A stretch of DNA of 64,000 nucleotides from Allodiplogaster sudhausi (Eukaryota; Nematoda; Chromadorea; Rhabditida; Diplogasteridae). The stretch is from the NCBI GenBank assembly GCA_945643635.1, contig CALZFC010000255.1, positions 124,001 through 188,000 of the forward strand, read 5' to 3'. Numbering within the stretch: position 1 is the stretch's first letter; every line of letters begins with the position of its first letter. Below are positions 9,701 to 24,700 of this stretch, in pieces. The notes below the pieces were generated by a model, which was given only the letters and a program-made list of their open reading frames with translations, searched no databases and was not told the DNA's origin. The position numbers were made by a program, and so were the translations under genes.

Positions 9701-12700
9701 ACCACGACTACGCAGCCGATGGTCATAAATTCCGAAGGCTATAAATCAGCAAAAAAATATTTTTATACTTGAGGACAATAACTTTATGTATTATAGGCTT
9801 GTTCTACGAAAAATTTGTAGGTGTTTACGCCCATAAGACATGTCGATTGGAAACTGTTTGCTTCGATTTTGACTACTCAGAAGATGAACACGAAATTCTG
9901 ATTTAACCAGATTATTGGCCTGGTTTTTTCTTCATTCTTGTAGTAGGAAGCTGAAATTTTTCCAGGTGGTTTCTAGGCCCCTATGGACTGTCCATGCAAA
10001 ATTTCACGTCGATTGAACAAAATTTTTGACGACCACGACTACGCAGCCGATGGTCATAAATTCCGAAGGCTATAAATCAGCAAAAAAATATTTTTATACT
10101 TGAGGACAATAACTTTATGTATTATAGGCTTGTTCTACGAAAAATTTGTAGGTGTTTACGCCCATAAGACATGTCGATTGGAAACTGTTTGCTTCGATTT
10201 TGACTACTCAGAAGATGAACACGAAATTCTGATTTAACCAGATTATTGGCCTGGTTTTTTCTTCATTCTTGTAGTAGGAAGCTGAAATTTTTCCAGGTGG
10301 TTTCTAGGCCCCTATGGACTGTCCATGCAAAATTTCACGTCGATTGAACAAAATTTTTGACGACCACGACTACGCAGCCGATGGTCATAAATTCCGAAGG
10401 CTATAAATCAGCAAAAAAATATTTTTATACTTGAGGACAATAACTTTATGTATTATAGGCTTGTTCTACGAAAAATTTGTAGGTGTTTACGCCCATAAGA
10501 CATGTCGATTGGAAACTGTTTGCTTCGATTTTGACTACTCAGAAGATGAACACGAAATTCTGATTTAACCAGATTATTGGCCTGGTTTTTTCTTCATTCT
10601 TGTAGTAGGAAGCTGAAATTTTTCCAGGTGGTTTCTAGGCCCCTATGGACTGTCCATGCAAAATTTCACGTCGATTGAACAAAATTTTTGACGACCACGA
10701 CTACGCAGCCGATGGTCATAAATTCCGAAGGCTATAAATCAGCAAAAAAATATTTTTATACTTGAGGACAATAACTTTATGTATTATAGGCTTGTTCTAC
10801 GAAAAATTTGTAGGTGTTTACGCCCATAAGACATGTCGATTGGAAACTGTTTGCTTCGATTTTGACTACTCAGAAGATGAACACGAAATTCTGATTTAAC
10901 CAGATTATTGGCCTGGTTTTTTCTTCATTCTTGTAGTAGGAAGCTGAAATTTTTCCAGGTGGTTTCTAGGCCCCTATGGACTGTCCATGCAAAATTTCAC
11001 GTCGATTGAACAAAATTTTTGACGACCACGACTACGCAGCCGATGGTCATAAATTCCGAAGGCTATAAATCAGCAAAAAAATATTTTTATACTTGAGGAC
11101 AATAACTTTATGTATTATAGGCTTGTTCTACGAAAAATTTGTAGGTGTTTACGCCCATAAGACATGTCGATTGGAAACTGTTTGCTTCGATTTTGACTAC
11201 TCAGAAGATGAACACGAAATTCTGATTTAACCAGATTATTGGCCTGGTTTTTTCTTCATTCTTGTAGTAGGAAGCTGAAATTTTTCCAGGTGGTTTCTAG
11301 GCCCCTATGGACTGTCCATGCAAAATTTCACGTCGATTGAACAAAATTTTTGACGACCACGACTACGCAGCCGATGGTCATAAATTCCGAAGGCTATAAA
11401 TCAGCAAAAAAATATTTTTATACTTGAGGACAATAACTTTATGTATTATAGGCTTGTTCTACGAAAAATTTGTAGGTGTTTACGCCCATAAGACATGTCG
11501 ATTGGAAACTGTTTGCTTCGATTTTGACTACTCAGAAGATGAACACGAAATTCTGATTTAACCAGATTATTGGCCTGGTTTTTTCTTCATTCTTGTAGTA
11601 GGAAGCTGAAATTTTTCCAGGTGGTTTCTAGGCCCCTATGGACTGTCCATGCAAAATTTCACGTCGATTGAACAAAATTTTTGACGACCACGACTACGCA
11701 GCCGATGGTCATAAATTCCGAAGGCTATAAATCAGCAAAAAAATATTTTTATACTTGAGGACAATAACTTTATGTATTATAGGCTTGTTCTACGAAAAAT
11801 TTGTAGGTGTTTACGCCCATAAGACATGTCGATTGGAAACTGTTTGCTTCGATTTTGACTACTCAGAAGATGAACACGAAATTCTGATTTAACCAGATTA
11901 TTGGCCTGGTTTTTTCTTCATTCTTGTAGTAGGAAGCTGAAATTTTTCCAGGTGGTTTCTAGGCCCCTATGGACTGTCCATGCAAAATTTCACGTCGATT
12001 GAACAAAATTTTTGACGACCACGACTACGCAGCCGATGGTCATAAATTCCGAAGGCTATAAATCAGCAAAAAAATATTTTTATACTTGAGGACAATAACT
12101 TTATGTATTATAGGCTTGTTCTACGAAAAATTTGTAGGTGTTTACGCCCATAAGACATGTCGATTGGAAACTGTTTGCTTCGATTTTGACTACTCAGAAG
12201 ATGAACACGAAATTCTGATTTAACCAGATTATTGGCCTGGTTTTTTCTTCATTCTTGTAGTAGGAAGCTGAAATTTTTCCAGGTGGTTTCTAGGCCCCTA
12301 TGGACTGTCCATGCAAAATTTCACGTCGATTGAACAAAATTTTTGACGACCACGACTACGCAGCCGATGGTCATAAATTCCGAAGGCTATAAATCAGCAA
12401 AAAAATATTTTTATACTTGAGGACAATAACTTTATGTATTATAGGCTTGTTCTACGAAAAATTTGTAGGTGTTTACGCCCATAAGACATGTCGATTGGAA
12501 ACTGTTTGCTTCGATTTTGACTACTCAGAAGATGAACACGAAATTCTGATTTAACCAGATTATTGGCCTGGTTTTTTCTTCATTCTTGTAGTAGGAAGCT
12601 GAAATTTTTCCAGGTGGTTTCTAGGCCCCTATGGACTGTCCATGCAAAATTTCACGTCGATTGAACAAAATTTTTGACGACCACGACTACGCAGCCGATG

Positions 12701-15700
12701 GTCATAAATTCCGAAGGCTATAAATCAGCAAAAAAATATTTTTATACTTGAGGACAATAACTTTATGTATTATAGGCTTGTTCTACGAAAAATTTGTAGG
12801 TGTTTACGCCCATAAGACATGTCGATTGGAAACTGTTTGCTTCGATTTTGACTACTCAGAAGATGAACACGAAATTCTGATTTAACCAGATTATTGGCCT
12901 GGTTTTTTCTTCATTCTTGTAGTAGGAAGCTGAAATTTTTCCAGGTGGTTTCTAGGCCCCTATGGACTGTCCATGCAAAATTTCACGTCGATTGAACAAA
13001 ATTTTTGACGACCACGACTACGCAGCCGATGGTCATAAATTCCGAAGGCTATAAATCAGCAAAAAAATATTTTTATACTTGAGGACAATAACTTTATGTA
13101 TTATAGGCTTGTTCTACGAAAAATTTGTAGGTGTTTACGCCCATAAGACATGTCGATTGGAAACTGTTTGCTTCGATTTTGACTACTCAGAAGATGAACA
13201 CGAAATTCTGATTTAACCAGATTATTGGCCTGGTTTTTTCTTCATTCTTGTAGTAGGAAGCTGAAATTTTTCCAGGTGGTTTCTAGGCCCCTATGGACTG
13301 TCCATGCAAAATTTCACGTCGATTGAACAAAATTTTTGACGACCACGACTACGCAGCCGATGGTCATAAATTCCGAAGGCTATAAATCAGCAAAAAAATA
13401 TTTTTATACTTGAGGACAATAACTTTATGTATTATAGGCTTGTTCTACGAAAAATTTGTAGGTGTTTACGCCCATAAGACATGTCGATTGGAAACTGTTT
13501 GCTTCGATTTTGACTACTCAGAAGATGAACACGAAATTCTGATTTAACCAGATTATTGGCCTGGTTTTTTCTTCATTCTTGTAGTAGGAAGCTGAAATTT
13601 TTCCAGGTGGTTTCTAGGCCCCTATGGACTGTCCATGCAAAATTTCACGTCGATTGAACAAAATTTTTGACGACCACGACTACGCAGCCGATGGTCATAA
13701 ATTCCGAAGGCTATAAATCAGCAAAAAAATATTTTTATACTTGAGGACAATAACTTTATGTATTATAGGCTTGTTCTACGAAAAATTTGTAGGTGTTTAC
13801 GCCCATAAGACATGTCGATTGGAAACTGTTTGCTTCGATTTTGACTACTCAGAAGATGAACACGAAATTCTGATTTAACCAGATTATTGGCCTGGTTTTT
13901 TCTTCATTCTTGTAGTAGGAAGCTGAAATTTTTCCAGGTGGTTTCTAGGCCCCTATGGACTGTCCATGCAAAATTTCACGTCGATTGAACAAAATTTTTG
14001 ACGACCACGACTACGCAGCCGATGGTCATAAATTCCGAAGGCTATAAATCAGCAAAAAAATATTTTTATACTTGAGGACAATAACTTTATGTATTATAGG
14101 CTTGTTCTACGAAAAATTTGTAGGTGTTTACGCCCATAAGACATGTCGATTGGAAACTGTTTGCTTCGATTTTGACTACTCAGAAGATGAACACGAAATT
14201 CTGATTTAACCAGATTATTGGCCTGGTTTTTTCTTCATTCTTGTAGTAGGAAGCTGAAATTTTTCCAGGTGGTTTCTAGGCCCCTATGGACTGTCCATGC
14301 AAAATTTCACGTCGATTGAACAAAATTTTTGACGACCACGACTACGCAGCCGATGGTCATAAATTCCGAAGGCTATAAATCAGCAAAAAAATATTTTTAT
14401 ACTTGAGGACAATAACTTTATGTATTATAGGCTTGTTCTACGAAAAATTTGTAGGTGTTTACGCCCATAAGACATGTCGATTGGAAACTGTTTGCTTCGA
14501 TTTTGACTACTCAGAAGATGAACACGAAATTCTGATTTAACCAGATTATTGGCCTGGTTTTTTCTTCATTCTTGTAGTAGGAAGCTGAAATTTTTCCAGG
14601 TGGTTTCTAGGCCCCTATGGACTGTCCATGCAAAATTTCACGTCGATTGAACAAAATTTTTGACGACCACGACTACGCAGCCGATGGTCATAAATTCCGA
14701 AGGCTATAAATCAGCAAAAAAATATTTTTATACTTGAGGACAATAACTTTATGTATTATAGGCTTGTTCTACGAAAAATTTGTAGGTGTTTACGCCCATA
14801 AGACATGTCGATTGGAAACTGTTTGCTTCGATTTTGACTACTCAGAAGATGAACACGAAATTCTGATTTAACCAGATTATTGGCCTGGTTTTTTCTTCAT
14901 TCTTGTAGTAGGAAGCTGAAATTTTTCCAGGTGGTTTCTAGGCCCCTATGGACTGTCCATGCAAAATTTCACGTCGATTGAACAAAATTTTTGACGACCA
15001 CGACTACGCAGCCGATGGTCATAAATTCCGAAGGCTATAAATCAGCAAAAAAATATTTTTATACTTGAGGACAATAACTTTATGTATTATAGGCTTGTTC
15101 TACGAAAAATTTGTAGGTGTTTACGCCCATAAGACATGTCGATTGGAAACTGTTTGCTTCGATTTTGACTACTCAGAAGATGAACACGAAATTCTGATTT
15201 AACCAGATTATTGGCCTGGTTTTTTCTTCATTCTTGTAGTAGGAAGCTGAAATTTTTCCAGGTGGTTTCTAGGCCCCTATGGACTGTCCATGCAAAATTT
15301 CACGTCGATTGAACAAAATTTTTGACGACCACGACTACGCAGCCGATGGTCATAAATTCCGAAGGCTATAAATCAGCAAAAAAATATTTTTATACTTGAG
15401 GACAATAACTTTATGTATTATAGGCTTGTTCTACGAAAAATTTGTAGGTGTTTACGCCCATAAGACATGTCGATTGGAAACTGTTTGCTTCGATTTTGAC
15501 TACTCAGAAGATGAACACGAAATTCTGATTTAACCAGATTATTGGCCTGGTTTTTTCTTCATTCTTGTAGTAGGAAGCTGAAATTTTTCCAGGTGGTTTC
15601 TAGGCCCCTATGGACTGTCCATGCAAAATTTCACGTCGATTGAACAAAATTTTTGACGACCACGACTACGCAGCCGATGGTCATAAATTCCGAAGGCTAT

Positions 15701-18700
15701 AAATCAGCAAAAAAATATTTTTATACTTGAGGACAATAACTTTATGTATTATAGGCTTGTTCTACGAAAAATTTGTAGGTGTTTACGCCCATAAGACATG
15801 TCGATTGGAAACTGTTTGCTTCGATTTTGACTACTCAGAAGATGAACACGAAATTCTGATTTAACCAGATTATTGGCCTGGTTTTTTCTTCATTCTTGTA
15901 GTAGGAAGCTGAAATTTTTCCAGGTGGTTTCTAGGCCCCTATGGACTGTCCATGCAAAATTTCACGTCGATTGAACAAAATTTTTGACGACCACGACTAC
16001 GCAGCCGATGGTCATAAATTCCGAAGGCTATAAATCAGCAAAAAAATATTTTTATACTTGAGGACAATAACTTTATGTATTATAGGCTTGTTCTACGAAA
16101 AATTTGTAGGTGTTTACGCCCATAAGACATGTCGATTGGAAACTGTTTGCTTCGATTTTGACTACTCAGAAGATGAACACGAAATTCTGATTTAACCAGA
16201 TTATTGGCCTGGTTTTTTCTTCATTCTTGTAGTAGGAAGCTGAAATTTTTCCAGGTGGTTTCTAGGCCCCTATGGACTGTCCATGCAAAATTTCACGTCG
16301 ATTGAACAAAATTTTTGACGACCACGACTACGCAGCCGATGGTCATAAATTCCGAAGGCTATAAATCAGCAAAAAAATATTTTTATACTTGAGGACAATA
16401 ACTTTATGTATTATAGGCTTGTTCTACGAAAAATTTGTAGGTGTTTACGCCCATAAGACATGTCGATTGGAAACTGTTTGCTTCGATTTTGACTACTCAG
16501 AAGATGAACACGAAATTCTGATTTAACCAGATTATTGGCCTGGTTTTTTCTTCATTCTTGTAGTAGGAAGCTGAAATTTTTCCAGGTGGTTTCTAGGCCC
16601 CTATGGACTGTCCATGCAAAATTTCACGTCGATTGAACAAAATTTTTGACGACCACGACTACGCAGCCGATGGTCATAAATTCCGAAGGCTATAAATCAG
16701 CAAAAAAATATTTTTATACTTGAGGACAATAACTTTATGTATTATAGGCTTGTTCTACGAAAAATTTGTAGGTGTTTACGCCCATAAGACATGTCGATTG
16801 GAAACTGTTTGCTTCGATTTTGACTACTCAGAAGATGAACACGAAATTCTGATTTAACCAGATTATTGGCCTGGTTTTTTCTTCATTCTTGTAGTAGGAA
16901 GCTGAAATTTTTCCAGGTGGTTTCTAGGCCCCTATGGACTGTCCATGCAAAATTTCACGTCGATTGAACAAAATTTTTGACGACCACGACTACGCAGCCG
17001 ATGGTCATAAATTCCGAAGGCTATAAATCAGCAAAAAAATATTTTTATACTTGAGGACAATAACTTTATGTATTATAGGCTTGTTCTACGAAAAATTTGT
17101 AGGTGTTTACGCCCATAAGACATGTCGATTGGAAACTGTTTGCTTCGATTTTGACTACTCAGAAGATGAACACGAAATTCTGATTTAACCAGATTATTGG
17201 CCTGGTTTTTTCTTCATTCTTGTAGTAGGAAGCTGAAATTTTTCCAGGTGGTTTCTAGGCCCCTATGGACTGTCCATGCAAAATTTCACGTCGATTGAAC
17301 AAAATTTTTGACGACCACGACTACGCAGCCGATGGTCATAAATTCCGAAGGCTATAAATCAGCAAAAAAATATTTTTATACTTGAGGACAATAACTTTAT
17401 GTATTATAGGCTTGTTCTACGAAAAATTTGTAGGTGTTTACGCCCATAAGACATGTCGATTGGAAACTGTTTGCTTCGATTTTGACTACTCAGAAGATGA
17501 ACACGAAATTCTGATTTAACCAGATTATTGGCCTGGTTTTTTCTTCATTCTTGTAGTAGGAAGCTGAAATTTTTCCAGGTGGTTTCTAGGCCCCTATGGA
17601 CTGTCCATGCAAAATTTCACGTCGATTGAACAAAATTTTTGACGACCACGACTACGCAGCCGATGGTCATAAATTCCGAAGGCTATAAATCAGCAAAAAA
17701 ATATTTTTATACTTGAGGACAATAACTTTATGTATTATAGGCTTGTTCTACGAAAAATTTGTAGGTGTTTACGCCCATAAGACATGTCGATTGGAAACTG
17801 TTTGCTTCGATTTTGACTACTCAGAAGATGAACACGAAATTCTGATTTAACCAGATTATTGGCCTGGTTTTTTCTTCATTCTTGTAGTAGGAAGCTGAAA
17901 TTTTTCCAGGTGGTTTCTAGGCCCCTATGGACTGTCCATGCAAAATTTCACGTCGATTGAACAAAATTTTTGACGACCACGACTACGCAGCCGATGGTCA
18001 TAAATTCCGAAGGCTATAAATCAGCAAAAAAATATTTTTATACTTGAGGACAATAACTTTATGTATTATAGGCTTGTTCTACGAAAAATTTGTAGGTGTT
18101 TACGCCCATAAGACATGTCGATTGGAAACTGTTTGCTTCGATTTTGACTACTCAGAAGATGAACACGAAATTCTGATTTAACCAGATTATTGGCCTGGTT
18201 TTTTCTTCATTCTTGTAGTAGGAAGCTGAAATTTTTCCAGGTGGTTTCTAGGCCCCTATGGACTGTCCATGCAAAATTTCACGTCGATTGAACAAAATTT
18301 TTGACGACCACGACTACGCAGCCGATGGTCATAAATTCCGAAGGCTATAAATCAGCAAAAAAATATTTTTATACTTGAGGACAATAACTTTATGTATTAT
18401 AGGCTTGTTCTACGAAAAATTTGTAGGTGTTTACGCCCATAAGACATGTCGATTGGAAACTGTTTGCTTCGATTTTGACTACTCAGAAGATGAACACGAA
18501 ATTCTGATTTAACCAGATTATTGGCCTGGTTTTTTCTTCATTCTTGTAGTAGGAAGCTGAAATTTTTCCAGGTGGTTTCTAGGCCCCTATGGACTGTCCA
18601 TGCAAAATTTCACGTCGATTGAACAAAATTTTTGACGACCACGACTACGCAGCCGATGGTCATAAATTCCGAAGGCTATAAATCAGCAAAAAAATATTTT

Positions 18701-21700
18701 TATACTTGAGGACAATAACTTTATGTATTATAGGCTTGTTCTACGAAAAATTTGTAGGTGTTTACGCCCATAAGACATGTCGATTGGAAACTGTTTGCTT
18801 CGATTTTGACTACTCAGAAGATGAACACGAAATTCTGATTTAACCAGATTATTGGCCTGGTTTTTTCTTCATTCTTGTAGTAGGAAGCTGAAATTTTTCC
18901 AGGTGGTTTCTAGGCCCCTATGGACTGTCCATGCAAAATTTCACGTCGATTGAACAAAATTTTTGACGACCACGACTACGCAGCCGATGGTCATAAATTC
19001 CGAAGGCTATAAATCAGCAAAAAAATATTTTTATACTTGAGGACAATAACTTTATGTATTATAGGCTTGTTCTACGAAAAATTTGTAGGTGTTTACGCCC
19101 ATAAGACATGTCGATTGGAAACTGTTTGCTTCGATTTTGACTACTCAGAAGATGAACACGAAATTCTGATTTAACCAGATTATTGGCCTGGTTTTTTCTT
19201 CATTCTTGTAGTAGGAAGCTGAAATTTTTCCAGGTGGTTTCTAGGCCCCTATGGACTGTCCATGCAAAATTTCACGTCGATTGAACAAAATTTTTGACGA
19301 CCACGACTACGCAGCCGATGGTCATAAATTCCGAAGGCTATAAATCAGCAAAAAAATATTTTTATACTTGAGGACAATAACTTTATGTATTATAGGCTTG
19401 TTCTACGAAAAATTTGTAGGTGTTTACGCCCATAAGACATGTCGATTGGAAACTGTTTGCTTCGATTTTGACTACTCAGAAGATGAACACGAAATTCTGA
19501 TTTAACCAGATTATTGGCCTGGTTTTTTCTTCATTCTTGTAGTAGGAAGCTGAAATTTTTCCAGGTGGTTTCTAGGCCCCTATGGACTGTCCATGCAAAA
19601 TTTCACGTCGATTGAACAAAATTTTTGACGACCACGACTACGCAGCCGATGGTCATAAATTCCGAAGGCTATAAATCAGCAAAAAAATATTTTTATACTT
19701 GAGGACAATAACTTTATGTATTATAGGCTTGTTCTACGAAAAATTTGTAGGTGTTTACGCCCATAAGACATGTCGATTGGAAACTGTTTGCTTCGATTTT
19801 GACTACTCAGAAGATGAACACGAAATTCTGATTTAACCAGATTATTGGCCTGGTTTTTTCTTCATTCTTGTAGTAGGAAGCTGAAATTTTTCCAGGTGGT
19901 TTCTAGGCCCCTATGGACTGTCCATGCAAAATTTCACGTCGATTGAACAAAATTTTTGACGACCACGACTACGCAGCCGATGGTCATAAATTCCGAAGGC
20001 TATAAATCAGCAAAAAAATATTTTTATACTTGAGGACAATAACTTTATGTATTATAGGCTTGTTCTACGAAAAATTTGTAGGTGTTTACGCCCATAAGAC
20101 ATGTCGATTGGAAACTGTTTGCTTCGATTTTGACTACTCAGAAGATGAACACGAAATTCTGATTTAACCAGATTATTGGCCTGGTTTTTTCTTCATTCTT
20201 GTAGTAGGAAGCTGAAATTTTTCCAGGTGGTTTCTAGGCCCCTATGGACTGTCCATGCAAAATTTCACGTCGATTGAACAAAATTTTTGACGACCACGAC
20301 TACGCAGCCGATGGTCATAAATTCCGAAGGCTATAAATCAGCAAAAAAATATTTTTATACTTGAGGACAATAACTTTATGTATTATAGGCTTGTTCTACG
20401 AAAAATTTGTAGGTGTTTACGCCCATAAGACATGTCGATTGGAAACTGTTTGCTTCGATTTTGACTACTCAGAAGATGAACACGAAATTCTGATTTAACC
20501 AGATTATTGGCCTGGTTTTTTCTTCATTCTTGTAGTAGGAAGCTGAAATTTTTCCAGGTGGTTTCTAGGCCCCTATGGACTGTCCATGCAAAATTTCACG
20601 TCGATTGAACAAAATTTTTGACGACCACGACTACGCAGCCGATGGTCATAAATTCCGAAGGCTATAAATCAGCAAAAAAATATTTTTATACTTGAGGACA
20701 ATAACTTTATGTATTATAGGCTTGTTCTACGAAAAATTTGTAGGTGTTTACGCCCATAAGACATGTCGATTGGAAACTGTTTGCTTCGATTTTGACTACT
20801 CAGAAGATGAACACGAAATTCTGATTTAACCAGATTATTGGCCTGGTTTTTTCTTCATTCTTGTAGTAGGAAGCTGAAATTTTTCCAGGTGGTTTCTAGG
20901 CCCCTATGGACTGTCCATGCAAAATTTCACGTCGATTGAACAAAATTTTTGACGACCACGACTACGCAGCCGATGGTCATAAATTCCGAAGGCTATAAAT
21001 CAGCAAAAAAATATTTTTATACTTGAGGACAATAACTTTATGTATTATAGGCTTGTTCTACGAAAAATTTGTAGGTGTTTACGCCCATAAGACATGTCGA
21101 TTGGAAACTGTTTGCTTCGATTTTGACTACTCAGAAGATGAACACGAAATTCTGATTTAACCAGATTATTGGCCTGGTTTTTTCTTCATTCTTGTAGTAG
21201 GAAGCTGAAATTTTTCCAGGTGGTTTCTAGGCCCCTATGGACTGTCCATGCAAAATTTCACGTCGATTGAACAAAATTTTTGACGACCACGACTACGCAG
21301 CCGATGGTCATAAATTCCGAAGGCTATAAATCAGCAAAAAAATATTTTTATACTTGAGGACAATAACTTTATGTATTATAGGCTTGTTCTACGAAAAATT
21401 TGTAGGTGTTTACGCCCATAAGACATGTCGATTGGAAACTGTTTGCTTCGATTTTGACTACTCAGAAGATGAACACGAAATTCTGATTTAACCAGATTAT
21501 TGGCCTGGTTTTTTCTTCATTCTTGTAGTAGGAAGCTGAAATTTTTCCAGGTGGTTTCTAGGCCCCTATGGACTGTCCATGCAAAATTTCACGTCGATTG
21601 AACAAAATTTTTGACGACCACGACTACGCAGCCGATGGTCATAAATTCCGAAGGCTATAAATCAGCAAAAAAATATTTTTATACTTGAGGACAATAACTT

Positions 21701-24700
21701 TATGTATTATAGGCTTGTTCTACGAAAAATTTGTAGGTGTTTACGCCCATAAGACATGTCGATTGGAAACTGTTTGCTTCGATTTTGACTACTCAGAAGA
21801 TGAACACGAAATTCTGATTTAACCAGATTATTGGCCTGGTTTTTTCTTCATTCTTGTAGTAGGAAGCTGAAATTTTTCCAGGTGGTTTCTAGGCCCCTAT
21901 GGACTGTCCATGCAAAATTTCACGTCGATTGAACAAAATTTTTGACGACCACGACTACGCAGCCGATGGTCATAAATTCCGAAGGCTATAAATCAGCAAA
22001 AAAATATTTTTATACTTGAGGACAATAACTTTATGTATTATAGGCTTGTTCTACGAAAAATTTGTAGGTGTTTACGCCCATAAGACATGTCGATTGGAAA
22101 CTGTTTGCTTCGATTTTGACTACTCAGAAGATGAACACGAAATTCTGATTTAACCAGATTATTGGCCTGGTTTTTTCTTCATTCTTGTAGTAGGAAGCTG
22201 AAATTTTTCCAGGTGGTTTCTAGGCCCCTATGGACTGTCCATGCAAAATTTCACGTCGATTGAACAAAATTTTTGACGACCACGACTACGCAGCCGATGG
22301 TCATAAATTCCGAAGGCTATAAATCAGCAAAAAAATATTTTTATACTTGAGGACAATAACTTTATGTATTATAGGCTTGTTCTACGAAAAATTTGTAGGT
22401 GTTTACGCCCATAAGACATGTCGATTGGAAACTGTTTGCTTCGATTTTGACTACTCAGAAGATGAACACGAAATTCTGATTTAACCAGATTATTGGCCTG
22501 GTTTTTTCTTCATTCTTGTAGTAGGAAGCTGAAATTTTTCCAGGTGGTTTCTAGGCCCCTATGGACTGTCCATGCAAAATTTCACGTCGATTGAACAAAA
22601 TTTTTGACGACCACGACTACGCAGCCGATGGTCATAAATTCCGAAGGCTATAAATCAGCAAAAAAATATTTTTATACTTGAGGACAATAACTTTATGTAT
22701 TATAGGCTTGTTCTACGAAAAATTTGTAGGTGTTTACGCCCATAAGACATGTCGATTGGAAACTGTTTGCTTCGATTTTGACTACTCAGAAGATGAACAC
22801 GAAATTCTGATTTAACCAGATTATTGGCCTGGTTTTTTCTTCATTCTTGTAGTAGGAAGCTGAAATTTTTCCAGGTGGTTTCTAGGCCCCTATGGACTGT
22901 CCATGCAAAATTTCACGTCGATTGAACAAAATTTTTGACGACCACGACTACGCAGCCGATGGTCATAAATTCCGAAGGCTATAAATCAGCAAAAAAATAT
23001 TTTTATACTTGAGGACAATAACTTTATGTATTATAGGCTTGTTCTACGAAAAATTTGTAGGTGTTTACGCCCATAAGACATGTCGATTGGAAACTGTTTG
23101 CTTCGATTTTGACTACTCAGAAGATGAACACGAAATTCTGATTTAACCAGATTATTGGCCTGGTTTTTTCTTCATTCTTGTAGTAGGAAGCTGAAATTTT
23201 TCCAGGTGGTTTCTAGGCCCCTATGGACTGTCCATGCAAAATTTCACGTCGATTGAACAAAATTTTTGACGACCACGACTACGCAGCCGATGGTCATAAA
23301 TTCCGAAGGCTATAAATCAGCAAAAAAATATTTTTATACTTGAGGACAATAACTTTATGTATTATAGGCTTGTTCTACGAAAAATTTGTAGGTGTTTACG
23401 CCCATAAGACATGTCGATTGGAAACTGTTTGCTTCGATTTTGACTACTCAGAAGATGAACACGAAATTCTGATTTAACCAGATTATTGGCCTGGTTTTTT
23501 CTTCATTCTTGTAGTAGGAAGCTGAAATTTTTCCAGGTGGTTTCTAGGCCCCTATGGACTGTCCATGCAAAATTTCACGTCGATTGAACAAAATTTTTGA
23601 CGACCACGACTACGCAGCCGATGGTCATAAATTCCGAAGGCTATAAATCAGCAAAAAAATATTTTTATACTTGAGGACAATAACTTTATGTATTATAGGC
23701 TTGTTCTACGAAAAATTTGTAGGTGTTTACGCCCATAAGACATGTCGATTGGAAACTGTTTGCTTCGATTTTGACTACTCAGAAGATGAACACGAAATTC
23801 TGATTTAACCAGATTATTGGCCTGGTTTTTTCTTCATTCTTGTAGTAGGAAGCTGAAATTTTTCCAGGTGGTTTCTAGGCCCCTATGGACTGTCCATGCA
23901 AAATTTCACGTCGATTGAACAAAATTTTTGACGACCACGACTACGCAGCCGATGGTCATAAATTCCGAAGGCTATAAATCAGCAAAAAAATATTTTTATA
24001 CTTGAGGACAATAACTTTATGTATTATAGGCTTGTTCTACGAAAAATTTGTAGGTGTTTACGCCCATAAGACATGTCGATTGGAAACTGTTTGCTTCGAT
24101 TTTGACTACTCAGAAGATGAACACGAAATTCTGATTTAACCAGATTATTGGCCTGGTTTTTTCTTCATTCTTGTAGTAGGAAGCTGAAATTTTTCCAGGT
24201 GGTTTCTAGGCCCCTATGGACTGTCCATGCAAAATTTCACGTCGATTGAACAAAATTTTTGACGACCACGACTACGCAGCCGATGGTCATAAATTCCGAA
24301 GGCTATAAATCAGCAAAAAAATATTTTTATACTTGAGGACAATAACTTTATGTATTATAGGCTTGTTCTACGAAAAATTTGTAGGTGTTTACGCCCATAA
24401 GACATGTCGATTGGAAACTGTTTGCTTCGATTTTGACTACTCAGAAGATGAACACGAAATTCTGATTTAACCAGATTATTGGCCTGGTTTTTTCTTCATT
24501 CTTGTAGTAGGAAGCTGAAATTTTTCCAGGTGGTTTCTAGGCCCCTATGGACTGTCCATGCAAAATTTCACGTCGATTGAACAAAATTTTTGACGACCAC
24601 GACTACGCAGCCGATGGTCATAAATTCCGAAGGCTATAAATCAGCAAAAAAATATTTTTATACTTGAGGACAATAACTTTATGTATTATAGGCTTGTTCT